Source of the DNA: Betaproteobacteria bacterium
Lineage (GTDB): Bacteria > Pseudomonadota > Gammaproteobacteria > Burkholderiales > Burkholderiaceae_A
DNA length: 18,822 nt
Assembly: GCA_028139685.1 (NCBI GenBank)
Contig: JAOINQ010000018.1
Location: 1-18,822 of the forward strand
Direction: 5' to 3'
Part shown: positions 1 through 8,258 of the stretch, piece after piece
How the letters are laid out: each line of letters begins with the position of its first letter
Numbering within the stretch: position 1 is the stretch's first letter
Position numbers and translations under genes: made by a program
Notes under the pieces: generated by a model
The model's input: only the letters and a program-made list of their open reading frames with translations
What the model was told of the DNA's origin: nothing
Database searches by the model: none

Positions 1-737
1 CAATGCATACATTAGCGGCATACGGTTACAAAGCGGTGCAAAAACAATGCGAACTTCAAATTACTCTAATAGAGGCAGGCGAAAGAATTCTTAAAAACCT
101 ACCTGAGAGTATTTCGGAAAAAGTTAATTCGATTTTACGGAAACGCGGAGTTAAAGTTCTTGAAAGCTCAAATGTAACGAGAGTGTCTGAAAAGAGCTTG
201 TTGTTGAGCTCCGGTGAGACAATACCAGCTGAGTTAGTTGTATGGGCTGCGGGGATAAAGTGTGCAAGTTTTTTATCTAGCATTGGGCTTGAAACAAACG
301 AGTTAAATCAGATAATTACAAACAACCAACTTCAATCAATTGGTGATAAAAACATCTATACAGTTGGTGATTGCGGGTGCGTTCCGTGGGTTGGCGGTCC
401 TTTGCCTTTTGTTCCGCCCAGAGCTCAAGCAGCTAGCCAGCAAGCCAAGTATTTATCCGATCAATTTAAAAGTAAGCTTAATGGCAAAGAAAGTAAACCA
501 TGGAGATACATTGATTTCGGTTCGTTGGTTTCCTTAGGCAGATACAGTACAGTTGGGAGTTTGATGGCGGGATTTTCTGGCAAAGCATTTTTTTTAGAAG
601 GGGTGTTTGCAAAATTTATGTATGTAATGCTTTATAAGATGCATGAGTATTCAGTACGCGGTTTTTTTAAGACACTGTTTCTAAATATCAGTAGAGGTTT
701 TTTTTCGCAAACAAAATCGCGAATAAAATTACATTAA
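1..737 (+). CDS. Type II NADH dehydrogenase (NDH-2 family), C-terminal part, cut by the left edge
   Basis: This is the end of an FAD-dependent pyridine nucleotide-disulfide oxidoreductase of the NDH-2 type, which passes electrons from NADH to quinone at the inner membrane face without pumping protons. The reading frame is open to the window edge, so the first FAD-binding GxGxxG and probably part of the NADH-binding fold lie outside. What remains shows the second FAD motif (N-I-Y-T-V-G-D-C, about residues 118-125 of the visible part), followed by a P-P-R-A-Q-A-A-S-Q-Q stretch typical of the quinone-site region. After that comes an F-G-S-L-V-S-L-G segment and an amphipathic, aromatic and basic tail ending R-G-F-F-K-T-L-F, like the membrane-attachment end of NDH-2. 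The gene converges on the next one with an 18-base gap. A sulfide:quinone or related oxidoreductase is less likely because of the NDH-2-like tail. Confidence 0.85.
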   Translation, partial: MHTLAAYGYKAVQKQCELQITLIEAGERILKNLPESISEKVNSILRKRGVKVLESSNVTRVSEKSLLLSSGETIPAELVVWAAGIKCASFLSSIGLETNELNQIITNNQLQSIGDKNIYTVGDCGCVPWVGGPLPFVPPRAQAASQQAKYLSDQFKSKLNGKESKPWRYIDFGSLVSLGRYSTVGSLMAGFSGKAFFLEGVFAKFMYVMLYKMHEYSVRGFFKTLFLNISRGFFSQTKSRIKLH

Positions 738-755
738 CAAATTTTTTGGTTAGAT

Positions 756-1730
756 TTAACTTTGTTCTCCGAGATAAAACCACTCCTGGCCAGGCTCAGC
801 ATTTTGGTTGGGAAACACAATAAAGCAGTCTTTTGGTGCTCTTAATTCTTTTCCTTTTTCACTTATACCGATAATTTCATTTTTCTCGACTTTCATAAAT
901 GTTTTCCAGTTTTTGGTAAATTTGTCGCCATGCGAAATTTTATCGATCACATCGAAAAGGCTTATGTAGCTAATCTTTTTATTGTCTGCCACCGAATTTG
1001 GTATTTCCTCAGTCATGCGAAGACAACCCAAGATATTTAAAATAGCGTTTTCCCCAACACGGGGAGCAGAGACATCTTCATGTTGTCCGCATTCTAAGGT
1101 GATAGCCAACGCTCCTCTACTTCGGGCATATTCAGTCGTACCATCTCCATATTTCTCGTCATAATTTAATGTGAATGGCGGACTTAATACACCGTCTCTT
1201 TTTCTTCTTTTTTTTACTCCTCGGGCGTAAGTTTCGCTCCAGTTCGCGATAACAGTGTCAACTTCTAAAGCTGATACAAGATGACTCTCGGATGTGTAAA
1301 CTTTTTCCTGATTTGCAACAAAAGCTTTTTCATCTCCTGAAATATTCCCGATTAAGGCGAAAGGCTTAACACCGTTTAAGAAGGAGTGAAGGTCAAGTAA
1401 TACGTCGCATTCCTCAAGAATCGGGCATAAGATACTGTTAAGTTCATCCTCAAAATCATTTTTGGAGGAACCTTTCGGGTAGAAAGCTCGATTCAAATTT
1501 CTATCGCCATTTCGGGTACCTCTATTAGCAGCGAGAGGGTTAGTTATTGGTACAAAAGTGACTTTGCCTAAAGATATATTAACTAATTTATTCTGAATGA
1601 GATTTATAACATTATTAATTGCCAAAGTACCGCAATATTCATTACCATGAACTCTTCCCAGAACTAGAACGTTTGGACCTGGTTTTAAACCAAAAAAAGA
1701 GTGGGTTTCTATGTGAAGATGGTTTATCAT
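756..1730 (-). CDS. Zinc-dependent aspartoacylase/succinylglutamate desuccinylase family protein
   Basis: A 324-residue member of the M14-like AstE/AspA family, which hydrolyses N-acyl amino acids or related amides. The zinc ligands are visible: H28 and E31 in G-R-V-H-G-N-E, and H115 in L-L-D-L-H-S. A substrate-binding G-D-R-N-L-N-R-A-F stretch covers residues 75-83, and the probable catalytic glutamate is E213 in T-L-E-C-G. The C-terminal third (about 240-324) is a beta-rich add-on ending F-Y-L-G-E, as in family members with an extra small domain. The ATG at 1730 has no good Shine-Dalgarno sequence, but the family's N-terminal beta strand begins there. It is divergent from mtkA, with a 69-base shared upstream region. 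The substrate cannot be told from sequence, and N-acetylaspartate or succinylglutamate activity is not implied; no ast genes are nearby. Confidence 0.85.
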   Translation of the reverse strand: MINHLHIETHSFFGLKPGPNVLVLGRVHGNEYCGTLAINNVINLIQNKLVNISLGKVTFVPITNPLAANRGTRNGDRNLNRAFYPKGSSKNDFEDELNSILCPILEECDVLLDLHSFLNGVKPFALIGNISGDEKAFVANQEKVYTSESHLVSALEVDTVIANWSETYARGVKKRRKRDGVLSPPFTLNYDEKYGDGTTEYARSRGALAITLECGQHEDVSAPRVGENAILNILGCLRMTEEIPNSVADNKKISYISLFDVIDKISHGDKFTKNWKTFMKVEKNEIIGISEKGKELRAPKDCFIVFPNQNAEPGQEWFYLGEQS

Positions 1731-1799
1731 AAGTACTTTTTTTAGGTTTCCAGCATTATTAGGAGTCTAACGTATTAGGTAATTTCTAGGGAGTGATTG

Positions 1800-2954
1800 T
1801 TGAATATTCATGAATATCAAGCTAAAGAATTATTAGCTCGTTTTGGAGTAACGGTTCCGCAAGGGCGAGTTGCATATACCGCTGAACAGGCGTCCTTTGC
1901 CGCAAGTGAGTTAGGAGGTTGGAATTGGGCTGTAAAGGCTCAAATTCACTCTGGCGCGCGTGGCAAGGCGGGAGGTGTAAAACTATGTAAAACTTACAAC
2001 GAGGTTCAGGAGGCGGCAGCGGACCTTTTGGGCAACAGGCTTGTAACGGTTCAGACAGGCCCAGAAGGCAAGTTATGTGAAAGGGTGTATATCGAGGTTG
2101 CAGAACCTTTTATTAAAGAATTGTATTTGGGTTTTGTTCTAGACAGAAAAGCTGAACGAATTCGTGTAATTGCGTCTGCCGAAGGAGGGATGGAAATAGA
2201 GGAACTTGCCGAATCTACGCCAGAGAAAATTTTGCAAGTTTTGGTGGAGCCCGCGGTTGGTTTACAACAATTTCAAGCTAGGGAACTAGCATTCGGGTTA
2301 GGTTTGAATATCAAGCAGGTCCAACGAGCTGTTGGGATTATTATGGGAGCTTACAGGGCCTTTAGAGACAAGGATGCGGAGATGTTGGAAATCAACCCAA
2401 TGGTTGTAACGCAAGATGATCGGGTGGTTGCGTTGGATGCGAAAATGTCGTTTGATGAAAATGCATTATTTAGGTTGCCAGATATTTCTGAAATGAAAGA
2501 TTTAGCCCAGGAAGACCCACGGGAGGCAGAAGCAAGTCAGCATAATCTAAACTACGTTGGTTTAGACGGAAATATAGGATGTATCGTTAACGGAGCAGGG
2601 CTGGCAATGGCAACCATGGATACAATAAAATATGCGGGCGGCAATCCAGCAAATTTTCTAGATGTTGGGGGGGGAGCATCTCCAGAAAGAGTGGCAAACG
2701 CTTTTAAACTTGTTCTTTCAGATAGTAATGTTGCTGTGATTCTAGTGAATATTTTCGCAGGTATAAACCGTTGCGATTGGATTGCAAAAGGAGTGGTGGA
2801 TGCTGCAAAAGATCTCAGAGTCCCACTTGTTGTCCGATTAGCGGGAACCAATGTCAAAGAGGGACAAAAAATTATAGAAGAGTCGGGCTTGCCAATCATT
2901 AAAGCCGATACCTTGTTGGAGGCCTGTAGTAAGGCCGTTGAGCAAGTTAAATAA
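1800..2954 (+). CDS. mtkA: Malate-CoA ligase (malate thiokinase) beta subunit, MtkA
   Basis: The ATP-grasp, nucleotide-binding subunit of malate-CoA ligase, which activates malate to malyl-CoA with ATP in the serine cycle. It belongs to the SucC family. Several stretches match methylotroph MtkA more closely than ordinary SucC as I recall them: [17 protein letters not shown] near the N terminus, [14 protein letters not shown] in the middle, L-E-I-N-P as the ATP-grasp metal site, and [11 protein letters not shown] and G-I-N-R-C-D-W in the CoA-ligase half. The family start is [10 protein letters not shown], which points to the TTG at 1800 rather than the adjacent TTG at 1797. AGGGAG at 1788-1793 sits six bases upstream of it. 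The length of 384 residues is normal. The gene is followed after 28 bases by mtkB. Confidence 0.95.
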   Translation: MNIHEYQAKELLARFGVTVPQGRVAYTAEQASFAASELGGWNWAVKAQIHSGARGKAGGVKLCKTYNEVQEAAADLLGNRLVTVQTGPEGKLCERVYIEVAEPFIKELYLGFVLDRKAERIRVIASAEGGMEIEELAESTPEKILQVLVEPAVGLQQFQARELAFGLGLNIKQVQRAVGIIMGAYRAFRDKDAEMLEINPMVVTQDDRVVALDAKMSFDENALFRLPDISEMKDLAQEDPREAEASQHNLNYVGLDGNIGCIVNGAGLAMATMDTIKYAGGNPANFLDVGGGASPERVANAFKLVLSDSNVAVILVNIFAGINRCDWIAKGVVDAAKDLRVPLVVRLAGTNVKEGQKIIEESGLPIIKADTLLEACSKAVEQVK

Positions 2955-2982
2955 ACAAAATCAGTCGAATAGGATTGAAGCA

Positions 2983-3864
2983 ATGAGTATATTAATCGAT
3001 GAAAAAACCCCTATAATCGTTCAGGGATTTACCGGGGACAAGGCCACATTTCATGCAGATGAAATGATTAAATATGGTAGCAATGTTGTTGGTGGGGTCA
3101 CACCCGGAAAAGGTGGCAACACCCATTTAGGAAAGCCAGTTTTTAATACTGTTAAGGAGGCTGTGTCTGTAACAGGAGCACAAGCAAGTTTAGCTTTTGT
3201 GCCTCCCTCGTATTCGGGGGATGCTTTAATGGAAGCTGCAGATGGAGGTTTGAGGTTAGTTTGTATTATTACCGACGGAATACCTTCGCAGGATATGATG
3301 CGAGTAAAACGATTTTTGAGAAGGTATCCAAAAGAGAAACGGACAATGGTTGTGGGGCCAAATTGTGCGGGAATTATTTCAGCGGGCAAAGCAATGTTGG
3401 GTATTATGCCCGGACATATTTATAAAAAGGGCTCTATAGGTATCGTATCAAGGTCTGGAACACTAGGGTATGAAGCCGCAGAGCAGGTTTCGAACGTCGG
3501 GCTTGGTGTATCAACATCAGTAGGTATTGGTGGCGACCCGATCAATGGTTCTTCTTTTTTAGATCACATGCAACTATTTAACGATGATCCTGAAACTGAG
3601 GCGGTAATTATGATTGGTGAAATTGGAGGACCACAGGAGGCTGAAGCGGCGGCCTGGGTGAAAGATAACATGAGTAAGCCGGTTGTTGGATATGTGGCAG
3701 GACTTACAGCGCCAAAAGGCAGGAGAATGGGCCATGCTGGAGCGATTATTTCGAAAGCTGGGGATTCAGCTGCTGAAAAATCTGAAATAATGAAGAGCTT
3801 TGGGATTACGGTAGCCGCTAGTGCTAACGATTTTGGCGCAGCAATTAAACAGGCACTTAACTAA
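2983..3864 (+). CDS. mtkB: Malate-CoA ligase (malate thiokinase) alpha subunit, MtkB
   Basis: The CoA-binding and phosphohistidine-carrying subunit that pairs with MtkA; SucD family, 293 residues. The N-terminal Rossmann-like part carries the CoA-site sequence V-Q-G-F-T-G-D-K and G-G-V-T-P-G-K-G-G. The middle has V-G-P-N-C-A-G-I-I, and the active-site histidine is H251 in G-R-R-M-G-H-A-G-A-I. The long conserved run around D-M-M-R-V-K-R-F-L-R-R-Y-P-K-E-K-R-T is typical of MtkB. An upstream in-frame start at 2938 exists, but it would overlap the end of mtkA. The ATG at 2983 has AGGA at 2971-2974 and gives the family-standard start M-S-I-L-I-D-E-K-T-P, so I chose it. It lies in one operon with mtkA and mcl. 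Confidence 0.95.
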   Translation: MSILIDEKTPIIVQGFTGDKATFHADEMIKYGSNVVGGVTPGKGGNTHLGKPVFNTVKEAVSVTGAQASLAFVPPSYSGDALMEAADGGLRLVCIITDGIPSQDMMRVKRFLRRYPKEKRTMVVGPNCAGIISAGKAMLGIMPGHIYKKGSIGIVSRSGTLGYEAAEQVSNVGLGVSTSVGIGGDPINGSSFLDHMQLFNDDPETEAVIMIGEIGGPQEAEAAAWVKDNMSKPVVGYVAGLTAPKGRRMGHAGAIISKAGDSAAEKSEIMKSFGITVAASANDFGAAIKQALN

Positions 3865-3887
3865 ATTTTAGGTTTATTGGAGAGAAA

Positions 3888-4859
3888 ATGAGTTTTTATT
3901 CCGTTGAACAATCAAGACCGAGGCTTCACAGGTCTGAATTAGCTGTACCAGGTTCTCGACCTGAAATGTTTGAGAAAGCCGCAAAATCTGATGCTGATGT
4001 CATATTTCTGGACTGTGAAGATGCTGTTGCTCCGGATGACAAAGTTGATGCGAGAAAAAACATTGTAACGGGACTATCAGAGGTAGACTGGAATAAAAAA
4101 ACTATGATGGTTCGTATTAATGGGCTTGATACGCATTACATGTATAGAGATGTGATAGAAATTGTTGAAGCCTGTCCTAGGTTAGACATGATACTGATAC
4201 CGAAAGTTGGCACGGCTGAAGATGTTTATGCGGTTGATATGTTGGTCACTCAAATTGAAGACGCTATGGGAAGGACAAACAGGATTGGGTTTGAAATTCT
4301 TATAGAAACTGCTCTAGGTATGGCAAACGTCGAACAGATAGCTAAGGCATCTAGAAGAATTGAGGCAATGAGTTTTGGGGTTGCGGATTACGCTGCGTCA
4401 ACTCGTGCAAGAACTACTGTTATTGGAGGGGTTCATCACGAAAGTGTTGTATTGGCTGATGTGAAGGAAGGTAGTGAAGGTAGGGATGTATTTTGGACTG
4501 ATCCCTGGCATGCCGCACAAACAAGGATGATGGTTGCTTGTCGGGCCAACGGTTTACGCCCCATTGATGGCCCCTTCGGAGATTTTGGCGATAAAGAGGG
4601 TTACTTGAGCGCTGCAAAACGTTGTGCTGTTCTGGGTTATGAGGGGAAGTGGGCCATTCATCCTTCACAAATAGAACTCGCCAATCACGTTTTTACACCA
4701 TCAAAGGAAGAGGTTGAGAAGGCGCAAAGGATAGTTGAAGCAATGGAGCAGGCTGCAAAGGAGGGTAAAGGGGCTGTTTCTCTAGATGGTAGACTAATTG
4801 ATATTGCTTCGATTAGAATGGCCGAATCCGTTCTTGCAAAGGCAAAAGAGTGTTCTTAA
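3888..4859 (+). CDS. mcl: L-malyl-CoA lyase
   Basis: Cleaves malyl-CoA to acetyl-CoA and glyoxylate, completing the step opened by MtkAB in the serine cycle. It is a HpcH/HpaI-CitE type TIM-barrel enzyme of 323 residues, the usual length. Visible landmarks are R-S-E-L-A-V-P-G-S (16-23), D-C-E-D-A-V-A-P-D-D (42-51), the R-I-N-G-L-D-T stretch (77-82), I-P-K-V (104-107), the metal ligand E140 in L-I-E-T-A-L-G, and D167 in F-G-V-A-D-Y-A. The tail G-A-V-S-L-D-G-R-L-I-D carries the loop contributed to the neighbouring subunit's active site. GGAGAG at 3879-3884 precedes the ATG, 23 bases after mtkB. Most family members have Leu where this one has Cys43, a minor change. The high similarity to methylotroph MclA leaves little doubt. 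Confidence 0.95.
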   Translation: MSFYSVEQSRPRLHRSELAVPGSRPEMFEKAAKSDADVIFLDCEDAVAPDDKVDARKNIVTGLSEVDWNKKTMMVRINGLDTHYMYRDVIEIVEACPRLDMILIPKVGTAEDVYAVDMLVTQIEDAMGRTNRIGFEILIETALGMANVEQIAKASRRIEAMSFGVADYAASTRARTTVIGGVHHESVVLADVKEGSEGRDVFWTDPWHAAQTRMMVACRANGLRPIDGPFGDFGDKEGYLSAAKRCAVLGYEGKWAIHPSQIELANHVFTPSKEEVEKAQRIVEAMEQAAKEGKGAVSLDGRLIDIASIRMAESVLAKAKECS

Positions 4860-5169
4860 AACCTCACCTTTGCTTTAAGTAATATTTCGGTGTTTTGTAA
4901 GTGGGGTTGAAAAGTTATCGATAAGACGAAACCCATACCTGAAAGCGATATGGAAGCTAGCAACACCATAGCCGAAAATTGAACCTATAAGAAAGTATGT
5001 TAGCTCATTCACTCGTTTTTACCCAGTTTTGATACTTTAGTATAATACACGATTCAGTAAAAATGGCAAGCAGCATCCTATAATTTGTGCACTTTTGTCG
5101 TAAAAACACCCCAGTTTATTTTTTAGTGAGACTCAATGTTCACAATAGGGAAATTTACAAGAGAAAACT
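4860..5169. other. Intergenic region between mcl and greB (310 bases)
   Basis: No gene of normal size is seen here. Just after mcl, AACCTCAC (4860-4867) can pair imperfectly with GTGGGGTT (4901-4908), but the loop is long and no T-run follows, so it is a poor terminator. Between 4932 and 4970 two copies of CCATA flank one TATGG, which allows two mutually exclusive small hairpins. A candidate promoter lies at 5018-5046. A 13-codon reading frame starting at ATG 5136 overlaps the greB start and ends at 5177. Confidence 0.5.
5018..5046 (+). promoter_or_regulatory. Candidate sigma-70 promoter for greB
   Basis: A perfect -10 hexamer TATAAT lies at 5041-5046, with a moderate -35 (TTTACC, 5018-5023) 17 bases upstream. 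Transcription from here would give greB a leader of a little over 110 bases. This rests only on consensus matching in an AT-rich region. Confidence 0.4.
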
Positions 5170-5661
5170 ATGAGTAGTAAAAACTACATCAGTCTAAACG
5201 GTCTATCCAGCCTTCAAAATGAGTTGAGGCATCTCATTGAAGTAGAGCGTCCGAAAGTGGTTGACACTGTTAGTTGGGCTGCTTCAAACGGCGATAGATC
5301 TGAAAATGGCGATTATATTTATGGAAAGAAGAGACTACGTGAAATAGATCGTAGGATTAGGTACCTTACGAAAAGTATTCAAACAGCTGTGCCAGTCAAT
5401 TTTCTGGATAGAAATGGTGAGAAAAGTCCTAAAATTTTTTTTGGCGCTACCGTATGGTTTTCAAGAGGTGAAGAAAAGCCAGAAAAAATTGTCATTTTGG
5501 GAAAAGATGAAATAGATTCTGGTAAAGGTTATGTTAGTTGGGTAAGTCCAATCGCTAAGGTCTTATTAGGTAAAAAAGCTGGTGATAAAGTTTTATTTAG
5601 AACTCCATCAGGTGAGGTCTTGGTATCTGTAGAAAAAGTAACTTACGAGCATTTAAGTTAA
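5170..5661 (+). CDS. greB: Transcription elongation factor GreB
   Basis: Binds in the secondary channel of RNA polymerase and stimulates cleavage of backtracked RNA so that stalled complexes restart. It has 163 residues, the normal size. The N-terminal coiled coil carries the tip motif D-R-S-E-N-G-D-Y (42-49), whose acidic residues D42 and E45 coordinate the catalytic metal. The following K-K-R-L-R-E-I-D-R-R-I-R-Y-L-T-K run is the GreB version rather than GreA. The C-terminal FKBP-like domain contains F-F-G-A-T-V and the D-E-I and S-P-I-A-K-V-L-L-G blocks. The AAGAGA-like site just before the ATG is weak. The gene appears monocistronic and converges with the redoxin gene, 18 bases apart. Confidence 0.93.
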   Translation: MSSKNYISLNGLSSLQNELRHLIEVERPKVVDTVSWAASNGDRSENGDYIYGKKRLREIDRRIRYLTKSIQTAVPVNFLDRNGEKSPKIFFGATVWFSRGEEKPEKIVILGKDEIDSGKGYVSWVSPIAKVLLGKKAGDKVLFRTPSGEVLVSVEKVTYEHLS

Positions 5662-5679
5662 GTTTGCTTTAAAAATCAA

Positions 5680-6240
5680 TTATGAATTTTTCCACTTTAT
5701 TGAGCATCCAATTGAAGGAATTTGCGGTTTTTCATATGTTCCAGTTTGTGCGATTTTAATCATTGCCTCTGTAAGTTCAGATTTGCCTCCCTCTTTGTAT
5801 ATTTTTCCTGAATCATCTAAGCGACCTCGATATTTTAAAATTTTATGAGAGTTAAACCCAAAAAAATCAGGAGTGCATACGGCTCCGAAATCCTTTGCAA
5901 CCTTTTGGTTTTCGTCGTGTAAATACGGGAATGGAAATTTATAACGTGCCGCAATGAGTTTCATGTTCGCAAAGGAGTCCTCGGGATATTCTTCAGAATC
6001 ATTGGAACAAATAGCAAAGACTGGAATGCCAGCTTTGCTCAACTTTTGTCCTTCTATAACCAATTTCGTTAAGATTGCCTTCACGTAGGGGCAGTGATTG
6101 CAGATAAACATCACGAGAAATGCTTTTGGTCGGTGTCTGTTTATGGCCTCGTGTAAATCAACTGAACTACCATCTACTCCTGGTAGTACTAAAGGAGGAG
6201 CAGAAAAGTCGTGAAGTAACTGCGGAGTTTCCGTGGGCAA
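5680..6240 (-). CDS. Thioredoxin-like redoxin (AhpC/TSA-like fold) with C-N-H-C site
   Basis: A 186-residue cytoplasmic thioredoxin-fold protein; no signal peptide is visible. The redox pair is C47 and C50 in F-I-C-N-H-C-P-Y-V-K, at the position of a thioredoxin CxxC. The cis-proline region is C-T-P-D-F-F (122-127), and a further cysteine (C179) sits in the conserved end motif I-G-C-S-I-K-W-K. This pattern marks a widespread but poorly characterised family of redoxin-domain proteins, probably thiol reductases or peroxidases; the substrate is unknown. The start codon appears to be TTG at 6240: AGGA lies seven bases upstream on the minus strand, and the family usually begins close to this point. 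It diverges from xoxF, so the 158-base gap serves both genes. Confidence 0.82.
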   Translation of the reverse strand: MPTETPQLLHDFSAPPLVLPGVDGSSVDLHEAINRHRPKAFLVMFICNHCPYVKAILTKLVIEGQKLSKAGIPVFAICSNDSEEYPEDSFANMKLIAARYKFPFPYLHDENQKVAKDFGAVCTPDFFGFNSHKILKYRGRLDDSGKIYKEGGKSELTEAMIKIAQTGTYEKPQIPSIGCSIKWKNS

Positions 6241-6267
6241 GGCAAGTTCCTAAAAAGTTCGATTATT

Positions 6268-6293
6268 CTATATTAGGATTTTCCCGAATATAG
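6268..6293. repeat. Inverted repeat in the shared upstream region of the redoxin gene and xoxF
   Basis: CTATATT (6268-6274) and AATATAG (6287-6293) are perfect inverted copies. Inside them GGA (6276-6278) and TCC (6282-6284) can also pair, giving about ten paired bases around a small bulge. The position, 28 bases upstream of the redoxin start and about 105 upstream of xoxF, suits an operator or a small hairpin. I found no convincing -35/-10 pair in this 158-base gap in either direction. Confidence 0.4.
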
Positions 6294-6398
6294 GGCAACC
6301 CCCAATGAAAACTGAGGAGGAAGAGAGAATAATTAGAGATAAGCCAGATCATCGGTGAAATTGAGATGTATTTTTTTAACTTCATCATGGGAGAACTC

Positions 6399-8210
6399 AT
6401 GAAATTTAAGCTTAATGCATTATGTGCCGCAGTTGCGGTATCAGTTGCTGCTCCAGCAGTTGTGCACGCTAACAGTTCTTTGAACAAGTTGATGAATAAC
6501 TCTTCTAACTGGGCTGCCCAGTCTGGAGATTTCTTCAACCAGCGTCACACCAAGCTCAAGCAGATCAACAAGTCAAACGTAAACAAGCTCCAAATGGCTT
6601 GGTCTTTCTCTACAGGTGTTCTTCGTGGACACGAGGGCGGACCATTGGTCATTGGTGATACTCTATACGTTCACTCTGCTTTTCCAAATAAAGTATTTGC
6701 TATTAACCTAGCAGATCAGACAATTAAGTGGAAGTATGAGCCAAAGCAAGATCCTTCTGTAATTCCAGTTATGTGCTGTGACACGGTTAACCGTGGCTTA
6801 GCATATGCTGAGGGCAAGATCTTCTTACAGCAAGCTGATACAACACTTGTTGCCTTGAACGCCAAGAATGGTAAGGTTATATGGTCTACCAAAAATGGTA
6901 ATCCTAAGGTTGGTCAAACCAACACAAACGCTCCTCACGTATTCAAGGACAAGGTTATAACCGGTATTTCTGGTGGTGAGTTCGGTGTTCAGGGATTCGT
7001 TGCTGCTTATGACATCAACAGCGGAAAGAAAGTTTGGAAGGCTTACTCAGTAGGTCCTGACAGCGATCTTATGTTTGATCCTAAGAAGACAATGGCCTGG
7101 AACAACGGCAAGATGCAACCAGTTGGTAAGAACTCTTCCCTCAAGACTTGGGAAGGTGACCAGTGGAAAATTGGTGGCGGTACAACATGGGGATGGTATT
7201 CGTACGATCCTAAGAACAACATGATGTACTATGGTTCTGGAAACCCATCTACATGGAATCCTAAGCAGCGTCCTGGTGACAACAAGTGGTCTATGACTAT
7301 TTTTGCTCGTGACGTTGATACTGGAATGGCCAAGTGGGCTTATCAAATGACTCCACACGATGAGTGGGATTATGACGGTATTAACGAAGTTCCTCTGTTT
7401 GATGGTAAGGACAAGAACGGTAAGAAGCGCGGAATGTTAGCGCACTTTGACCGTAACGGTTTTGCTTACACAATGGATCGTAATACAGGTGAGCTCTTAG
7501 TTGCTGAGAAGTTTGACCCTGCTGTTAACTGGGCTACCCACGTTGACATGAAGTCAGGCCGTCCTCAGGTATTGGCTAAGTACTCTACACATATCCAGGG
7601 TGAAGACGTTAACACTAAGGGAATCTGCCCAGCAGCTTTAGGTTCTAAGGATCAGCAGCCAGTTTCATTTGATCCTGCAACGGGATACTTCCTCGTTCCA
7701 ACAAACCACGTTTGTATGGACTACGAGCCATTCCGTGTTGAGTATACAGCTGGTCAGCCTTACGTTGGTGCTACGCTTTCTATGTTCCCAGCTCCAAATA
7801 GTCACGGTGGAATGGGTAACGTAATTGCTTGGAATCCTACTCAAGGTAAGATTGAATGGTCTATTCCTGAGAAATTCTCAGTATGGGCTGGTACTTTGAC
7901 AACTGCTACTGGTGTTGGCTTCTACGCTACACTTGATGCACGTCTTAAGGCCGTTGACGTTAAGTCAGGTAAGATTCTTTGGACATCTCCAAAGCTTCCA
8001 TCTGGTTCTATCGGTAACGTCCATAGCTGGGAGCATCGTGGTAAGCAGTACGTCGGTATCTTGACAGGTATTGGTGGTTGGGCTGGTATTGGTCTAGCTG
8101 CTGGTCTTGAAAAAGACACAGACGGTCTAGGTGCCGTTGGTGGTTATAGAGAGCTATCTAAGTACACAGACTTAGGTGGTACCTTAATGGTATTTGCTCT
8201 TCCTAACTAA
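6399..8210 (+). CDS. xoxF: Lanthanide-dependent PQQ methanol dehydrogenase, XoxF
   Basis: A periplasmic eight-bladed propeller quinoprotein that oxidises methanol, normally passing electrons to a c-type cytochrome. It has 603 residues. The first 24 form a signal peptide cut after V-H-A. Adjacent cysteines C126-C127 in V-M-C-C-D form the disulfide over PQQ. Metal and active-site residues are E194 (G-G-E-F), N282 (S-G-N-P-S), D324 as catalytic base and D326 in W-D-Y-D-G. The second Asp is the XoxF mark of lanthanide binding; calcium MxaF has Ala there. The ATG at 6399 is chosen over those at 6366 and 6387 because GGGAG lies five bases upstream and the signal peptide begins there. Codon choice (mostly AAG for Lys, AAC, GGT) differs from neighbours, as in a very highly expressed gene. 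No xoxG or xoxJ is adjacent. Confidence 0.96.
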   Translation: MKFKLNALCAAVAVSVAAPAVVHANSSLNKLMNNSSNWAAQSGDFFNQRHTKLKQINKSNVNKLQMAWSFSTGVLRGHEGGPLVIGDTLYVHSAFPNKVFAINLADQTIKWKYEPKQDPSVIPVMCCDTVNRGLAYAEGKIFLQQADTTLVALNAKNGKVIWSTKNGNPKVGQTNTNAPHVFKDKVITGISGGEFGVQGFVAAYDINSGKKVWKAYSVGPDSDLMFDPKKTMAWNNGKMQPVGKNSSLKTWEGDQWKIGGGTTWGWYSYDPKNNMMYYGSGNPSTWNPKQRPGDNKWSMTIFARDVDTGMAKWAYQMTPHDEWDYDGINEVPLFDGKDKNGKKRGMLAHFDRNGFAYTMDRNTGELLVAEKFDPAVNWATHVDMKSGRPQVLAKYSTHIQGEDVNTKGICPAALGSKDQQPVSFDPATGYFLVPTNHVCMDYEPFRVEYTAGQPYVGATLSMFPAPNSHGGMGNVIAWNPTQGKIEWSIPEKFSVWAGTLTTATGVGFYATLDARLKAVDVKSGKILWTSPKLPSGSIGNVHSWEHRGKQYVGILTGIGGWAGIGLAAGLEKDTDGLGAVGGYRELSKYTDLGGTLMVFALPN

Positions 8211-8228
8211 ATCGACATAGTTAGACGG

Positions 8229-8258
8229 AAAACGCCCTGTTTTTCAGGGCGTTTTTTT
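8229..8258 (+). terminator. Rho-independent terminator of xoxF
   Basis: AAAACGCCCTG (8229-8239) pairs perfectly with CAGGGCGTTTT (8245-8255) around a TTTTT loop, followed by a run of T to 8258. It starts 18 bases after the xoxF stop. The stem is flanked by A on one side and T on the other, so it can also end transcription of the converging minus-strand operon. Confidence 0.95.

Noticed and set aside
1757..1779. Direct repeat TATTAGG (1757-1763 and 1773-1779) upstream of mtkA
   Set aside because: Only seven bases, AT-rich, 16-base period; too easily chance.
2552..2983. Minus-strand frame of 143 codons opposite mtkA
   Set aside because: Lies fully opposite strongly conserved coding sequence of mtkA; no recognisable product.
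4860..4908. Possible terminator after mcl (AACCTCAC with GTGGGGTT)
   Set aside because: Loop of about 33 bases, one G-U pair and no T-run after the stem.
6366..6398. Longer N terminus for XoxF from the ATG at 6366
   Set aside because: Would put eleven residues before a clear signal peptide; the best ribosome site serves ATG 6399.
7047..7358. Minus-strand frame of 103 codons inside xoxF
   Set aside because: Shadow of xoxF, which covers it with all its conserved active-site motifs.
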